In this document: in pieces, positions 8,703-17,014 of the stretch | Layout of the letters: every line of letters begins with the position of its first letter | Position numbering within the stretch: the stretch's first letter is position 1 | NCBI GenBank assembly: GCA_900315075.1 | Contig: OMXV01000042.1 | Span: 1 to 32,092, forward strand | DNA from: an uncultured Prevotellaceae bacterium | GTDB lineage: Bacteria; Bacteroidota; Bacteroidia; Bacteroidales; Bacteroidaceae | Length of the DNA stretch: 32,092 nucleotides | Direction: 5' to 3' | Translations under genes and position numbers: made by a program | Notes under the pieces: model-generated | Told to the model about the DNA's origin: nothing | The model's database searches: none | What the model saw: the letters and a program-made list of their open reading frames with translations, nothing else

Positions 8703-9959
8703 CTATCGCCGTCGGGATTTGCCTGATGACCTGGAGCTGCGTCCATAGCGCGAGGATGATCCACTTGAGGCAGAATTAGAAGAGGATGAACTGCTTTTCC
8801 CACGTGAATATGAACTTCTGCTGCTCGACTTCTTGGTGGTGGTGCTTTTACGACTGTCATCTACTGCCACGTAAGCGCGCTTATTGCCATGGATAGCTTC
8901 GTAGGCGTAGATGCTGTCTTCCAGTTCGATGAATTTGTTGATGGCAGCAGGTGTCATGCGGATAGCCGACGGCTCTGTGGCACCATTGACAATACCCCGG
9001 CGGTATTGGGGATTGAGGTCGCGTAGCATGGCAGTCTCGATGCCACAGAAATGTGAGATGGTGCTCATCGACACATTTTTATTGACCATGATAGTGTCGG
9101 TATGTTCTGGTAGTGTGGCTATCATCGGACAGATGTTATGGTCGCAATAGTAGGTCATCACATAGTTGGCGGCGATGAATGCCGGCACATAGCCACGTGT
9201 CTCTGATGGCAGATAGGGATAGATTTTCCAGTAGTCCATGCTGCCGCCACTTCTTCTGATGGCTTTGTTGACATTCTCTGGTCCGCAGTTGTAGGCGGCA
9301 ATGACGAGTGTCCAGTCGCCAAAGATGCGGTATAGGTCGCGCAGGAAACGCGCTGCGGCGTAGGAAGAGCGAATGGGGTCGCAACGGTCATCAACCAGCG
9401 AGTTCACACGGAGTCCGTATTGCTTGCCCGTGCCAAGCATAAACTGCCACAGTCCGGTGGCACCTGCCCTTGACACGGCCCGTGGGTTGAGGGCCGACTC
9501 TATCACTGGTAGGTATTTCAGTTCGAGTGGCAGGTCGTAGGAGGCTAATGCCTGCTCGAAAATAGGCATGTAGAAATTGGAAGACCCCAGCATGATGCTC
9601 ACGGTCTGGCGCAGACGTGTGCAATAACGGTCGATAAATTGCCTGACGATGGGATTATATGGCATTTCCATACGTGTGGGCATTTTGCTGAGCCTGTTCA
9701 TATACACCTCATCGGTATAGTATGGATTTTCTCCGTTCGACTCACATGCTTCATCGACGGAAAGGTATAGCTCGTTGTGATAGAGGTAGAGCAAACTGTC
9801 GAGGTTGGCATACATAGCCTCGGGTATTTCCATCACTTCCTCTACACCCTCTTCATCGCTGAAAACTATGTTTACATCGCTGTTGATTTGTGCAAAGGCA
9901 GTTGATGAGAGAAACAATAAAAGCGTTGATAGTGCAAGTTGATAGATACTTCTTTTCAT
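8703..9959 (-). CDS. Membrane-bound lytic murein transglycosylase (MltD-like) with Ser/Arg-rich tail
   Basis: The 418-aa protein has a signal peptide (1-23, cleavage near AFAQ). A lytic transglycosylase SLT domain at about 135-270 has the catalytic Glu in ESALNPRAVSRAGATGLWQFM (E154) and the AAYNCGPENV motif. A LysM-like module at about 288-340 (TIMVNKNVSMSTISHFCGIETAMLRDLNP) probably binds glycan. The last 50 residues are a low-complexity Ser/Arg/Lys tail ending SGKSRRR, of unknown role. The enzyme cleaves the MurNAc-GlcNAc bond of peptidoglycan, forming 1,6-anhydroMurNAc in the periplasm. It is 24 bp downstream of the DUF5683 gene and 38 bp upstream of the RSH gene, in an operon order commonly found in Bacteroidota. 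Confidence 0.92.
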   Translation of the reverse strand: MKRSIYQLALSTLLLFLSSTAFAQINSDVNIVFSDEEGVEEVMEIPEAMYANLDSLLYLYHNELYLSVDEACESNGENPYYTDEVYMNRLSKMPTRMEMPYNPIVRQFIDRYCTRLRQTVSIMLGSSNFYMPIFEQALASYDLPLELKYLPVIESALNPRAVSRAGATGLWQFMLGTGKQYGLRVNSLVDDRCDPIRSSYAAARFLRDLYRIFGDWTLVIAAYNCGPENVNKAIRRSGGSMDYWKIYPYLPSETRGYVPAFIAANYVMTYYCDHNICPMIATLPEHTDTIMVNKNVSMSTISHFCGIETAMLRDLNPQYRRGIVNGATEPSAIRMTPAAINKFIELEDSIYAYEAIHGNKRAYVAVDDSRKSTTTKKSSSRSSYSRGKSSSSSSNSASSGSSSRYGRSSRSSGKSRRR

Positions 9960-9983
9960 TAATTTTTTTGTTCAGGTTGATGT

Positions 9984-10721
9984 TTAAAAACTAAAACTGC
10001 ATTGTAAGCCTAAAGCGTTGGATTTGAATGGGTTCTTCCCTAATTGGTCGTTGATTACAGCTGGCGACACTTTCATGCTCAGGTCTTTTGAAATGTCGAA
10101 TTCAGAGAGAGAGGCGTCAACGTATGCGTCGATGACAGAAATGGCGTAAACACCCAGTAGTACAAAGAAACTCAAGTCTCGATACCGACGGAAGTAGTCT
10201 TTGCGTTTTTTAAAGAGAGTTTTGTAACGGTCTTCATTGGCTTCCGTAATCTGGTTGCCTAAATGCAGAAATTGGTTATAACTCTGCGTGTTAGGGTCTT
10301 CATCTGAGAGGTCGAGGAAAGCCTGTGAGTAGTCGTGATACATTTGGTTGTTCCATTGTAGGGCATAGATACTGCCCACGAAGCCTCCGTAGATGATGGG
10401 GAGCTTCCAGTATTTCCGGTTGTAAATTTGTCCAGCTCCTGGCAGCACTATGGCGAGCCACATCGCCCGTTTGGGATTTGGCCGCCAGGTGGCCCAGTCG
10501 CGCTTGCTTTTTTGTTTCACCTCAAGCATTTCCGTCGTGTCGGCTTGCCAATACTCTTCCAAGTTATTAGCTGGCTCGAAGTCGATGACTGTTGTGCTGT
10601 CAACACCTACATACGTGCTGTCGGTGACTACGTATGTGCTGTCTGTCTGTGCCATTGATGATTGTGGCAACAGCAGGATGGTGATGAGGGCAACGAACAG
10701 TGCGCTGATGATGGACTTCAT
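9984..10721 (-). CDS. DUF5683-domain membrane protein
   Basis: I choose the ATG at 10721 (245 aa) over an in-frame TTG at 10736, because it opens directly into a signal peptide (MKSIISALFVALITILLLPQ, cleavage near SMAQ). A Thr/Ser/Val/Asp repeat (DSTYVVTDSTYVGVDSTTV, about 27-45) follows. The DUF5683 core starts at KRAMWLAIVLPGAGQIYNRKYWKLPIIYGG (84-113) with hydrophobic helices near 86-123 and 184-200. The function of DUF5683 is not established; it occurs mostly in Bacteroidota, often next to parAB and a lytic transglycosylase, as here. The start lies 16 bp after the parB stop, so the genes are translated from one message. Confidence 0.85.
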   Translation of the reverse strand: MKSIISALFVALITILLLPQSSMAQTDSTYVVTDSTYVGVDSTTVIDFEPANNLEEYWQADTTEMLEVKQKSKRDWATWRPNPKRAMWLAIVLPGAGQIYNRKYWKLPIIYGGFVGSIYALQWNNQMYHDYSQAFLDLSDEDPNTQSYNQFLHLGNQITEANEDRYKTLFKKRKDYFRRYRDLSFFVLLGVYAISVIDAYVDASLSEFDISKDLSMKVSPAVINDQLGKNPFKSNALGLQCSFSF

Positions 10722-10737
10722 TGACGTGACAGACAAA

Positions 10738-11631
10738 CTATTGACGTTTTAGATGGTCGAACACGCTCATGATATGCTCCAGCTCCTCCTCATTAGTGAA
10801 GGGAATGCTGATTTTTCCTTTGCCAGAGGGCGAAATATTCAAGCTGACTTTTGTCTGAAGGAAGTTGGAGAGTTGCTCACGCAATAGTTTGATTTCCTCC
10901 GACATGGGGTTCTTCGATGACAGCTTCTTGCCGCCGAGACTGACGCTTTCGCCACTTTTCAGCTTTTTCACGATTTCTTCCACCTGTCTGACACTGCTGC
11001 CGTTTTTCTGGATTTCACGGAACACCTTGATTTGCTGCGATGGACTGTCGAGAGAGAGCAGTGCACGTGCATGTCCCATGTCTATTTCGTGCTTTTGCAG
11101 AGCCATCTGCACTTGTGCCGGCAATTTCAGTAGGCGCAGGTAGTTGGCCACAGCCACACGGCTTTTGCCCACACGCTCAGAGACTTTTTCCTGTGTCATG
11201 CCGTCTTGCTCCAAAAGATGGGCGTAGGCAAGAGCTATCTCGATGGCATTGAGGTCGTCGCGCTGGATGTTTTCCACCAGTGCCATTTGCATGGCGCTGT
11301 CGTCGTCGATGGTGCGGATGTAGGCTGGGATAGCCTTCAAACCCACCAACTGCGATGCCCGCCAACGGCGTTCACCTGCCACAATCTGGTATTTATCCTC
11401 ACCAGTCTGGCGGAGTGTAATGGGCTGCACAATGCCTAACTCACGGATGCTGGTGGCTAAGTCCTGAAGGGTGGCGGGGTCGAATTCACGACGAGGCTGG
11501 TTGGGGTTGGGTTCTATTTGCTCTATGGGAATCTCGTTGATGGTGGTGCTACCGTTGTGTTGCACTTCTTCGGTCGAGATGAGGGCATCGAGACCTCTTC
11601 CAAGAGCGTTGAATTTCTTTTTTACTGCCAT
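10738..11631 (-). CDS. parB: Chromosome-partitioning protein ParB (Spo0J-type)
   Basis: The 297-aa protein has the ParB order. The N-terminal nuclease-like CTP-binding domain holds GEDKYQIVAGERRWRASQLVGL (the GERRxRA motif that binds CTP and triggers clamp formation) and MQMALVENIQRDDLNAIEIA. A helix-turn-helix centres on EKVSERVGKSRVAVANYLRLLKLP, and a C-terminal dimerisation domain follows. The segment MAVKKKFNALGRGLDALI matches the ParA-contacting start GLGRGLxALI. It loads on parS sites and works with ParA to segregate origins. I see no copy of the canonical parS palindrome in the window. It follows parA by 78 bp. Confidence 0.95.
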   Translation of the reverse strand: MAVKKKFNALGRGLDALISTEEVQHNGSTTINEIPIEQIEPNPNQPRREFDPATLQDLATSIRELGIVQPITLRQTGEDKYQIVAGERRWRASQLVGLKAIPAYIRTIDDDSAMQMALVENIQRDDLNAIEIALAYAHLLEQDGMTQEKVSERVGKSRVAVANYLRLLKLPAQVQMALQKHEIDMGHARALLSLDSPSQQIKVFREIQKNGSSVRQVEEIVKKLKSGESVSLGGKKLSSKNPMSEEIKLLREQLSNFLQTKVSLNISPSGKGKISIPFTNEEELEHIMSVFDHLKRQ

Positions 11632-11709
11632 GATGGATGATATTGTTGGCTTGTTTTTTTGCTTTGTTATAGCATTGTTAATCAGTTGCTTAGGAAAATT
11701 ACCTGAGAG

Positions 11710-12474
11710 CTATGCGTTTTTGCTGATGATTTCTTTGGCCAATGCCAAGTAGTTCTTGCTGCCGGTGCTGTCGGCATCATAGAGGATGACGGGGAGGCCA
11801 TGGCTCGGACTTTCACTCAGTTTCACATTGCGCTGGATGACGGTCTTGAATACCAACTCCTGGAAATGGCGTTTCACCTCATCGTAGATTTGATTGGCCA
11901 ATCTCAGTCGGCTATCGTACATCGTAAGCAAGAATCCCTCTATCTCGAGACGAGGGTTAAGTTTGCTCTTGATGATTTTGATGGTGTTGAGCAGTTTACC
12001 GATTCCCTCAAGTGCAAAATATTCACATTGCACGGGAATAATCACAGAGTCGGAGGCTGTCAGTGAGTTGACAGTAATCAGTCCCAACGATGGTGAACAG
12101 TCGATGATGATATAGTCGTATTCTTTGCGCAAGGGTTCCAGCATTTGATGGATTACTTTCTCGCGCTTATCGATGTTGAGCATTTCAATCTCGGCACCTA
12201 CTAAGTCGATGTGGCTTGGTATGATGTCCAGCCCGTCGATGTCGGTGGTGTAGATGGCGTCGCGGACGTCGGCTTCGCCTATCAGACACTCATAGAGTGA
12301 GCAGTCCAGATTTTTAACATCCACTCCCAGACCGCTCGATGCATTCGCCTGTGGGTCGGCATCAACGACAAGCACAGCCTTCTCCAAAGTGGCAAGCGAC
12401 GCTGCCAGGTTGATCGAAGTGGTTGTCTTGCCTACGCCGCCTTTCTGATTGGCTAATGCGATGATTTTTCCCAT
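11710..12474 (-). CDS. parA: Chromosome-partitioning ATPase ParA (Soj)
   Basis: The 254-aa protein has the deviant Walker A motif KGGVGKTTTSINLA at 10-23 with both signature lysines, switch I near DADPQANASSGLGV (39-52), and switch II/Walker B in YDYIIIDCSPSLGLITVN (about 117-134). This is the small chromosomal type without an N-terminal HTH. It forms ATP-dependent dimers on DNA that ParB removes, moving the origin region. It is the first gene of the minus-strand series towards relA/spoT and has its own -7 element at 12548-12541. Confidence 0.95.
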   Translation of the reverse strand: MGKIIALANQKGGVGKTTTSINLAASLATLEKAVLVVDADPQANASSGLGVDVKNLDCSLYECLIGEADVRDAIYTTDIDGLDIIPSHIDLVGAEIEMLNIDKREKVIHQMLEPLRKEYDYIIIDCSPSLGLITVNSLTASDSVIIPVQCEYFALEGIGKLLNTIKIIKSKLNPRLEIEGFLLTMYDSRLRLANQIYDEVKRHFQELVFKTVIQRNVKLSESPSHGLPVILYDADSTGSKNYLALAKEIISKNA

Positions 12475-12540
12475 AATCTTTACCTTAAAATTACTAATAT
12501 AGATAGGTCAAAAACTCAGATTGTATTCGATTTGAATTGC

Positions 12541-12548
12541 AAAGTTAC
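12541..12548 (-). promoter_or_regulatory. Putative parA promoter (-7 element)
   Basis: On the minus strand TAACTTTG matches TAnnTTTG about 70 bp before the parA ATG. No TTTG is seen at the expected -33 distance, so support is partial. It faces away from the surE -7 element 42 bp off, making a compact divergent promoter region. Confidence 0.55.
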
Positions 12549-12589
12549 GAATTTTATATGAGAAACGTACTTTTTAAAGCTTTTTTCGT

Positions 12590-12597
12590 ACTTTTGC
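12590..12597 (+). promoter_or_regulatory. Putative surE promoter (-7 element)
   Basis: TACTTTTG followed by C matches TAnnTTTG and lies 22 bp before the surE ATG, giving a very short leader. The -33 position is weak (T-rich, no TTTG). Confidence 0.55.
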
Positions 12598-12618
12598 AGC
12601 GAAAACAGCGTTTTTTTT

Positions 12619-13398
12619 ATGAAAAATAACAAACCAATCATACTTATTTCCAATGACGACGGTTATCAGGCCAAAGGTATCAATGCACTGGTTGACATGC
12701 TTTCCGACATGGCCGACTTGTTCGTGTGTGCTCCCGATGGTCCCCGGTCTGGGTATGCTTGTGCCTTTACTGCGGAGCGCCACCTGAGGCTACATCCTGT
12801 TCGCCAGGAGGAACACTTGCAGGTGTGGTCGTGTACAGGTACGCCTGTCGATAGTGTGAAACTCGCACTCAACCAATTCTTTACCGACCGTTTGCCAGAT
12901 ATGGTTATTGGAGGTATTAATCATGGCGATAATGCGTCTGTCAACACCCATTATTCTGGCACCATGGGGGTGACGATGGAGGGATGTATGAAATATATAC
13001 CGTCGGTGGCTTTTTCTATTTGTGACTATAGCCATTCACCCAATTTTGAGCCACTTAGACCCTATATACGATACATTGTGGCGAAAGTATTGGCCGAGGG
13101 ATTACCACGGGGGGTGTGTCTGAATGTGAATTTCCCTGTTGTTCCTTTCCAGGGGGTGAAAATCTGTCGTATGGCACATGGCACGTGGTTTGATGAGTGT
13201 ATCAAAGAGCATCATCCGAGGGGGTACGACTATTTCTGGATGGTGGGTTCGTATAGGAATGATGAGCCGGAGGCCGAGGATACCGACAACTGGGCATTGA
13301 CTCATGGCTATGTGGCTATCACACCTACTCGCATAGACGTAACGGCCTATCAAGCGATGGAGGAACTTGGAAAGTGGGACTTTAAGATTGAAAATTGA
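12619..13398 (+). CDS. surE: 5'/3'-nucleotidase SurE
   Basis: The 259-aa protein opens with ILISNDDGYQAKGINALVDML, whose paired Asp residues and following Asn bind the divalent metal in SurE phosphatases. Other family marks are the CAPDGPRSG loop (about 38-46), GTPVDSVKLAL, IGGINHGDNASVNTHYSGTMGVTMEG and the late VNFP (about 167-170). SurE removes phosphate from nucleoside monophosphates in the cytoplasm and is tied to survival under stress. It diverges from parA, and lpxB follows after 109 bp on the same strand, probably in the same transcript. Confidence 0.95.
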   Translation: MKNNKPIILISNDDGYQAKGINALVDMLSDMADLFVCAPDGPRSGYACAFTAERHLRLHPVRQEEHLQVWSCTGTPVDSVKLALNQFFTDRLPDMVIGGINHGDNASVNTHYSGTMGVTMEGCMKYIPSVAFSICDYSHSPNFEPLRPYIRYIVAKVLAEGLPRGVCLNVNFPVVPFQGVKICRMAHGTWFDECIKEHHPRGYDYFWMVGSYRNDEPEAEDTDNWALTHGYVAITPTRIDVTAYQAMEELGKWDFKIEN

Positions 13399-13507
13399 AA
13401 ATTATCAGACAAGTCTGATGAATATCGACTGCACCTAACTTTTCACCTCTTACCACTTTAAGAACATTTATCCCTTTAACTCCCCCTTAACACCCCTTTT
13501 AACTTTT

Positions 13508-14647
13508 ATGAAATACTATATCATTGTTGGTGAAGCGAGTGGCGACCTACATGCGTCACATTTGATGCGTGAGCTGAAAAATACTGACAAAGCAGCTGAA
13601 TTTCGTTTCTTTGGTGGAGATAAAATGAAAGCTGTCGGGGGAACTTGCGTGCGCCATTACAAGGAAATGGCTTATATGGGGTTTGTCCCAGTTCTGCTAC
13701 ATCTGCCAGCCATTTTTCGCAATATGTCGCAATGCAAAAAGGATATCCAAGCATGGCAGCCGGATGTGGTAATTTTGGTTGATTATCCAGGTTTTAACCT
13801 AAAAATCGCCAAATATGTGCATAAAAAGCTGCATATTCCTGTATGTTATTACATTTCTCCAAAGATTTGGGCATGGAAGGAATATCGCATCAAAAACATC
13901 AAGCGCGATGTTGATGAGTTGTTCTCCATCCTGCCTTTTGAAAAACAGTTCTTTGAGGGTAAGCATCAATATCCGATACATTATGTGGGCAATCCTACTG
14001 CCGACGAGGTGGACTTGTTTAGAAATAATTATAATGAAAAAACAGAACAATTTCGTCGGCGTAATCAATTGGATAATCGACCCATTGTGGCATTGTTGGC
14101 AGGTAGTCGCCAACAAGAGATTAAGGACAATCTACCTGCAATGATTGAGGTGTCGGCACGGTTACCTGAGTATCAGTTCGTGGTGGCTGGTGCACCTTCA
14201 ATAGAGGATGCTTATTATGACAAATTTCTTCAGGGCTGCAATATCCGGTTAATCCATAATGAGACGTTTGCATTGCTCAGCCATGCTGTAGTGGCATTGG
14301 TCACCAGTGGCACGGCCACCCTTGAGACTGCATTGTTTAATGTTCCACAGGTGGTTTGCTATGAGACACCCATACCCAAAATTGTTGCTTTCTTCAGAAA
14401 GCGGATTGTGAAGGTGAAATACATCTCTTTGGTCAATCTCATTGTCGACGAGGAACTGGTCACGGAGTTGGTGGCTGATACCTTTGGTGTGGATAATATG
14501 GAGCGGGAACTACGAAAAATCCTTCCCGGAACAGAAGGACGAACAACCATGCTGGAAGGCTATGAACGTATGCGTGCTGCTATCGGAAAACCCGGCGCTC
14601 CCGCCAATGCCGCACAGATTATAACTAATAAGGTTATGAGGTTATGA
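13508..14647 (+). CDS. lpxB: Lipid-A-disaccharide synthase LpxB
   Basis: The 379-aa GT19 enzyme begins MKYYIIVGEASGDLHASHLM, with the family GEASGD motif at 8-13. It has FFGGDKM, YYISPKIWAWKEYRIKNIK (about 115-133), LLAGSRQQEI (about 198-207) and VALVTSGTATLETALFNVPQVVCYE (the GTxTLE motif). It joins UDP-diacyl-glucosamine and lipid X to form the lipid A disaccharide at the inner membrane. The final residues NKVMRL and the TGA stop are encoded by the first units of the 8-bp repeat array that begins at 14633, so the natural C-terminus has been taken over by repeat sequence. Confidence 0.95.
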   Translation: MKYYIIVGEASGDLHASHLMRELKNTDKAAEFRFFGGDKMKAVGGTCVRHYKEMAYMGFVPVLLHLPAIFRNMSQCKKDIQAWQPDVVILVDYPGFNLKIAKYVHKKLHIPVCYYISPKIWAWKEYRIKNIKRDVDELFSILPFEKQFFEGKHQYPIHYVGNPTADEVDLFRNNYNEKTEQFRRRNQLDNRPIVALLAGSRQQEIKDNLPAMIEVSARLPEYQFVVAGAPSIEDAYYDKFLQGCNIRLIHNETFALLSHAVVALVTSGTATLETALFNVPQVVCYETPIPKIVAFFRKRIVKVKYISLVNLIVDEELVTELVADTFGVDNMERELRKILPGTEGRTTMLEGYERMRAAIGKPGAPANAAQIITNKVMRL

Positions 14648-14828
14648 GGTCATGAGGTTATGAGGTTTTGAGGTCATGAGGTTATGAGGTCATGAGGTTT
14701 TGAGGTTATGAGGTGAGATATGATTGTGCAATACCAGCATTTTTCACCTTATAACCTACAAGCGAAGCTACCTTATAACCTACAAGCGAAGCTACCTTAT
14801 AACCTACAAGCGAAGCTACCTCAAAACC
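14633..14828. repeat. Two-armed repeat between convergent lpxB and metallophosphoesterase (locus R2)
   Basis: The left arm is ten consecutive 8-bp units of the GTTATGAG/GTCATGAG/GTTTTGAG type (14633-14712). After a 34-bp centre come three exact 24-bp copies (14747-14770, 14771-14794, 14795-14818), each with TATAACCT plus ACAAGCGAAGCTACC. The arms are partly complementary (AGGTTAT against ATAACCT), so RNA from either strand could fold back on itself. The lpxB stop lies inside the left arm and the stop of the opposing gene (TAG, 14836-14838) abuts the right arm. It may act as a bidirectional 3'-end element, which is inferred. Confidence 0.85.
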
Positions 14829-14835
14829 TTAAAAC

Positions 14836-15933
14836 CTAATTTGTCTTCAGTGTAGCTACAACATATTCCGATTGGGTGCCAATACGGAATTTGCCACCCC
14901 AGAGGCCTATGCCACTGCTGATGTAGTAGTGGGTATTGTCGCGCTGGTAAGAGCCCCATGAACATTCATAAAGGGCGTCGGTAATCCATGAGATAGGCCA
15001 TACCTGTCCACGGTGGGTGTGTCCGCTAAGTTGAAAATCAACACCACATTCTGCAGTCTCTTCCAAATGATAAGGCTGATGGTCTAATACAATGGTGTAT
15101 TGGTTTTGTGGGACGTCAGCAAGGAGGTCTTTCAATGTTTTGCGCGAGTGGTTGGTGCGGTCGTCACGACCGATGAGACAAATACAGCTATCGATGATCA
15201 CATTGCTGTCTTGGAGAAGATGGATGCCTGCTGCTGCCATGAACTCCTTCGCCTTAGGTTGGCTACTATAAAACTCATGGTTGCCAAGACAAGCGTAAAC
15301 AGGGGCTTCTAAGCGGCGAAATTCCTCTGCCACATTTTCTTCTATCAATGGACGGACACTGATATCTACAATATCGCCTGCGATGAGTATGAGGTCAGGA
15401 TGCTCTGCATTCACCATGTCCACCCAATGGGCAAACTCGGCACGGTGATTGTGATAGCCTAAATGAAGGTCGCTCATCATCACAATCTTGTATTCCTTCG
15501 GCAAGGGCTTGCTTGTGGTAAGCTGGAGTGGCACACGCACCTTGTTGTTGTAATGGATATTGCCCCAGGCGAAAACCACTACCATAAATCCTGTGATGCT
15601 CAGCGTGGCTGCCCAATTATCGTGGAGATAAGTTGAGGGAAGTAGGTGCACAAGGCGCAATAGGTCGAGCACGATGAAAATCATTACCAAATAAAGCAGG
15701 ATGAAAAGCATCGATGTGCCAATTTGATAGACTATAGAAGCCATGCCAAGAGACATCTTTTCCATTCCTCCACTGAAAATCAGAAACATTCCTAAAAAAC
15801 TAATGGCAATAGCGGCTACAACCACCCATTTCCATAGTTTGGGGAAGGGGAGTATGCACCATACATGCCACAATGTGTAGGTGAGACCTCCCAACATCAG
15901 TAGAATAAAAAATATGAACATGATTTTCATCAA
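14836..15933 (-). CDS. Membrane-anchored calcineurin-like metallophosphoesterase
   Basis: In this 365-aa protein the first about 125 residues hold three or four hydrophobic helices. The metallophosphoesterase domain follows with all metal-binding motifs in order: MSDLHLGYHNH (about 152-162), LILIAGDIVD, CLGNHEFYSS, the histidine in LDHQPYHLE, and LSGHTHRGQVWP. This layout is typical of YkoQ/YaeI-like enzymes, some of which act on lipid-linked pyrophosphates such as UDP-diacylglucosamine. The substrate here is unknown; proximity to lpxB and cdsA makes a lipid phosphate plausible but unproven. It begins 20 bp after cdsA on the same strand, so co-transcription is likely. Its stop codon is the first triplet of a TAGGTTTTAAGG repeat module. 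Confidence 0.88.
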   Translation of the reverse strand: MMKIMFIFFILLMLGGLTYTLWHVWCILPFPKLWKWVVVAAIAISFLGMFLIFSGGMEKMSLGMASIVYQIGTSMLFILLYLVMIFIVLDLLRLVHLLPSTYLHDNWAATLSITGFMVVVFAWGNIHYNNKVRVPLQLTTSKPLPKEYKIVMMSDLHLGYHNHRAEFAHWVDMVNAEHPDLILIAGDIVDISVRPLIEENVAEEFRRLEAPVYACLGNHEFYSSQPKAKEFMAAAGIHLLQDSNVIIDSCICLIGRDDRTNHSRKTLKDLLADVPQNQYTIVLDHQPYHLEETAECGVDFQLSGHTHRGQVWPISWITDALYECSWGSYQRDNTHYYISSGIGLWGGKFRIGTQSEYVVATLKTN

Positions 15934-15953
15934 CTCAAAAACTCATCAACTTG

Positions 15954-16817
15954 TCAAAACAATGATAGCGTGTAGATATAGATGACGGCGGCGGGGATAG
16001 CCATCAATGAGGAGTCGAAACGGTCGAGCATGCCACCATGGCCAGGCAGGATGTTACCACTGTCTTTGACACCGAGTGTGCGCTTGAGCAGTGATTCTAC
16101 CAAGTCGCCCAATGTGCCAAATACTACTACCACCAACCCCAGTCCCATCCAGACTAGAATGGAACGTGTAACATTATCACCAAATTCAGAGCTACCATAT
16201 AACCCTCCGAAAACACCGGCAACAATGAGCACCAGTATGCAGCCACCTATCGAGCCTTCCCAACTCTTACCTGGTGAGACGCGTGGGAACAATTTATGCT
16301 TGCCTATCAGCGAACCTACACAATAGGCTCCTGTGTCATTCAACCAGAGGAAAACAAAGATGCTCAGGGGGAGTACATAGTCGTATGTAATACCTTGAGA
16401 GGAATTGCTAAAGGCCAATAAACTGATGGTGGAGAAGGGTAGGGCAACATACATCTGGGTGAGCATTGTATAGGCCCAGTTGTTGATGGGATTAGGTGCC
16501 TTGCTGAAAAGCTCGCTGATGATAAGGTATAGGATAATAAAGAGATAGGGCACGAACACCATTGCTGTAGTGTATCCAGTGCAATACCCTGCGATGGCAA
16601 AGAAAAGATAAGCACCTGCAACACTGCATATAAACTGGTTGGTCTGGATATCATCCCACTTATTGACCAATCCACACAATTCCCAGATGCTCAGCGCGGT
16701 GATGAGTGCGAAAAGCACAACCATGGGAATGGGATTGAGTAAACAGTAAACCATCACAGCCACAAAAACTATGCCTGTGATGGTTCTAATGATAAAATTC
16801 TTTTTCTTGTCTGTCAT
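15954..16817 (-). CDS. cdsA: Phosphatidate cytidylyltransferase CdsA
   Basis: The 287-aa integral membrane protein has about eight hydrophobic segments. The PROSITE-type CDP-diglyceride synthetase signature is complete at about 242-268: SLLKR, VKDSG, LPGHGG and LDRFD. The preceding SPGKSWEGSIGG motif (181-192) is also typical. It makes CDP-diacylglycerol from CTP and phosphatidic acid, the branch point for phosphatidylethanolamine and phosphatidylglycerol. It lies 197 bp downstream of ftsH, with repeat locus R3 in the gap. Confidence 0.95.
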   Translation of the reverse strand: MTDKKKNFIIRTITGIVFVAVMVYCLLNPIPMVVLFALITALSIWELCGLVNKWDDIQTNQFICSVAGAYLFFAIAGYCTGYTTAMVFVPYLFIILYLIISELFSKAPNPINNWAYTMLTQMYVALPFSTISLLAFSNSSQGITYDYVLPLSIFVFLWLNDTGAYCVGSLIGKHKLFPRVSPGKSWEGSIGGCILVLIVAGVFGGLYGSSEFGDNVTRSILVWMGLGLVVVVFGTLGDLVESLLKRTLGVKDSGNILPGHGGMLDRFDSSLMAIPAAVIYIYTLSLF

Positions 16818-16859
16818 CTGACAATTATTTTATTGAAGTTTCGTAAGTCCTCAACTTCT

Positions 16860-16976
16860 ATGTTATGAGGTCTTTAGGTTATGAGGTTATGAGGTGAGAT
16901 TTGCTCAAATATGTCGTTAGCCATACATATATCACCTTAAAATCTGCAAGCGAAGCGACCTATAAACCATAAAACC
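16860..16976. repeat. Repeat family locus R3 between ftsH and cdsA
   Basis: GTTATGAGGT units at 16862-16895 are followed by a centre ending GCCATACATATATCACC (about 16919-16935), then one CTGCAAGCGAAGCGACCT module (16944-16961) and AACCATAAAACC. The order (AGGTTATGAGG arm, centre, AAGCGAAGCGACC arm) matches R2, while the centre's CATATATCAC matches R1. This is a short member of the same family, about 40 bp past the ftsH stop. Confidence 0.75.
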
Positions 16977-17014
16977 AGACGAAACTGGAGCTTGCGAAAG
17001 TTGAGTTATTTTAT

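Noticed and set aside
10722-10736. TTG start for the DUF5683 protein
   Set aside because: The ATG at 10721 begins the signal peptide directly; the five extra residues would precede the basic n-region without benefit.
10738-12618. parS site near parAB
   Set aside because: I looked for the TGTTTCACGTGAAACA-type palindrome here and elsewhere in the window and saw none; sites may lie outside.
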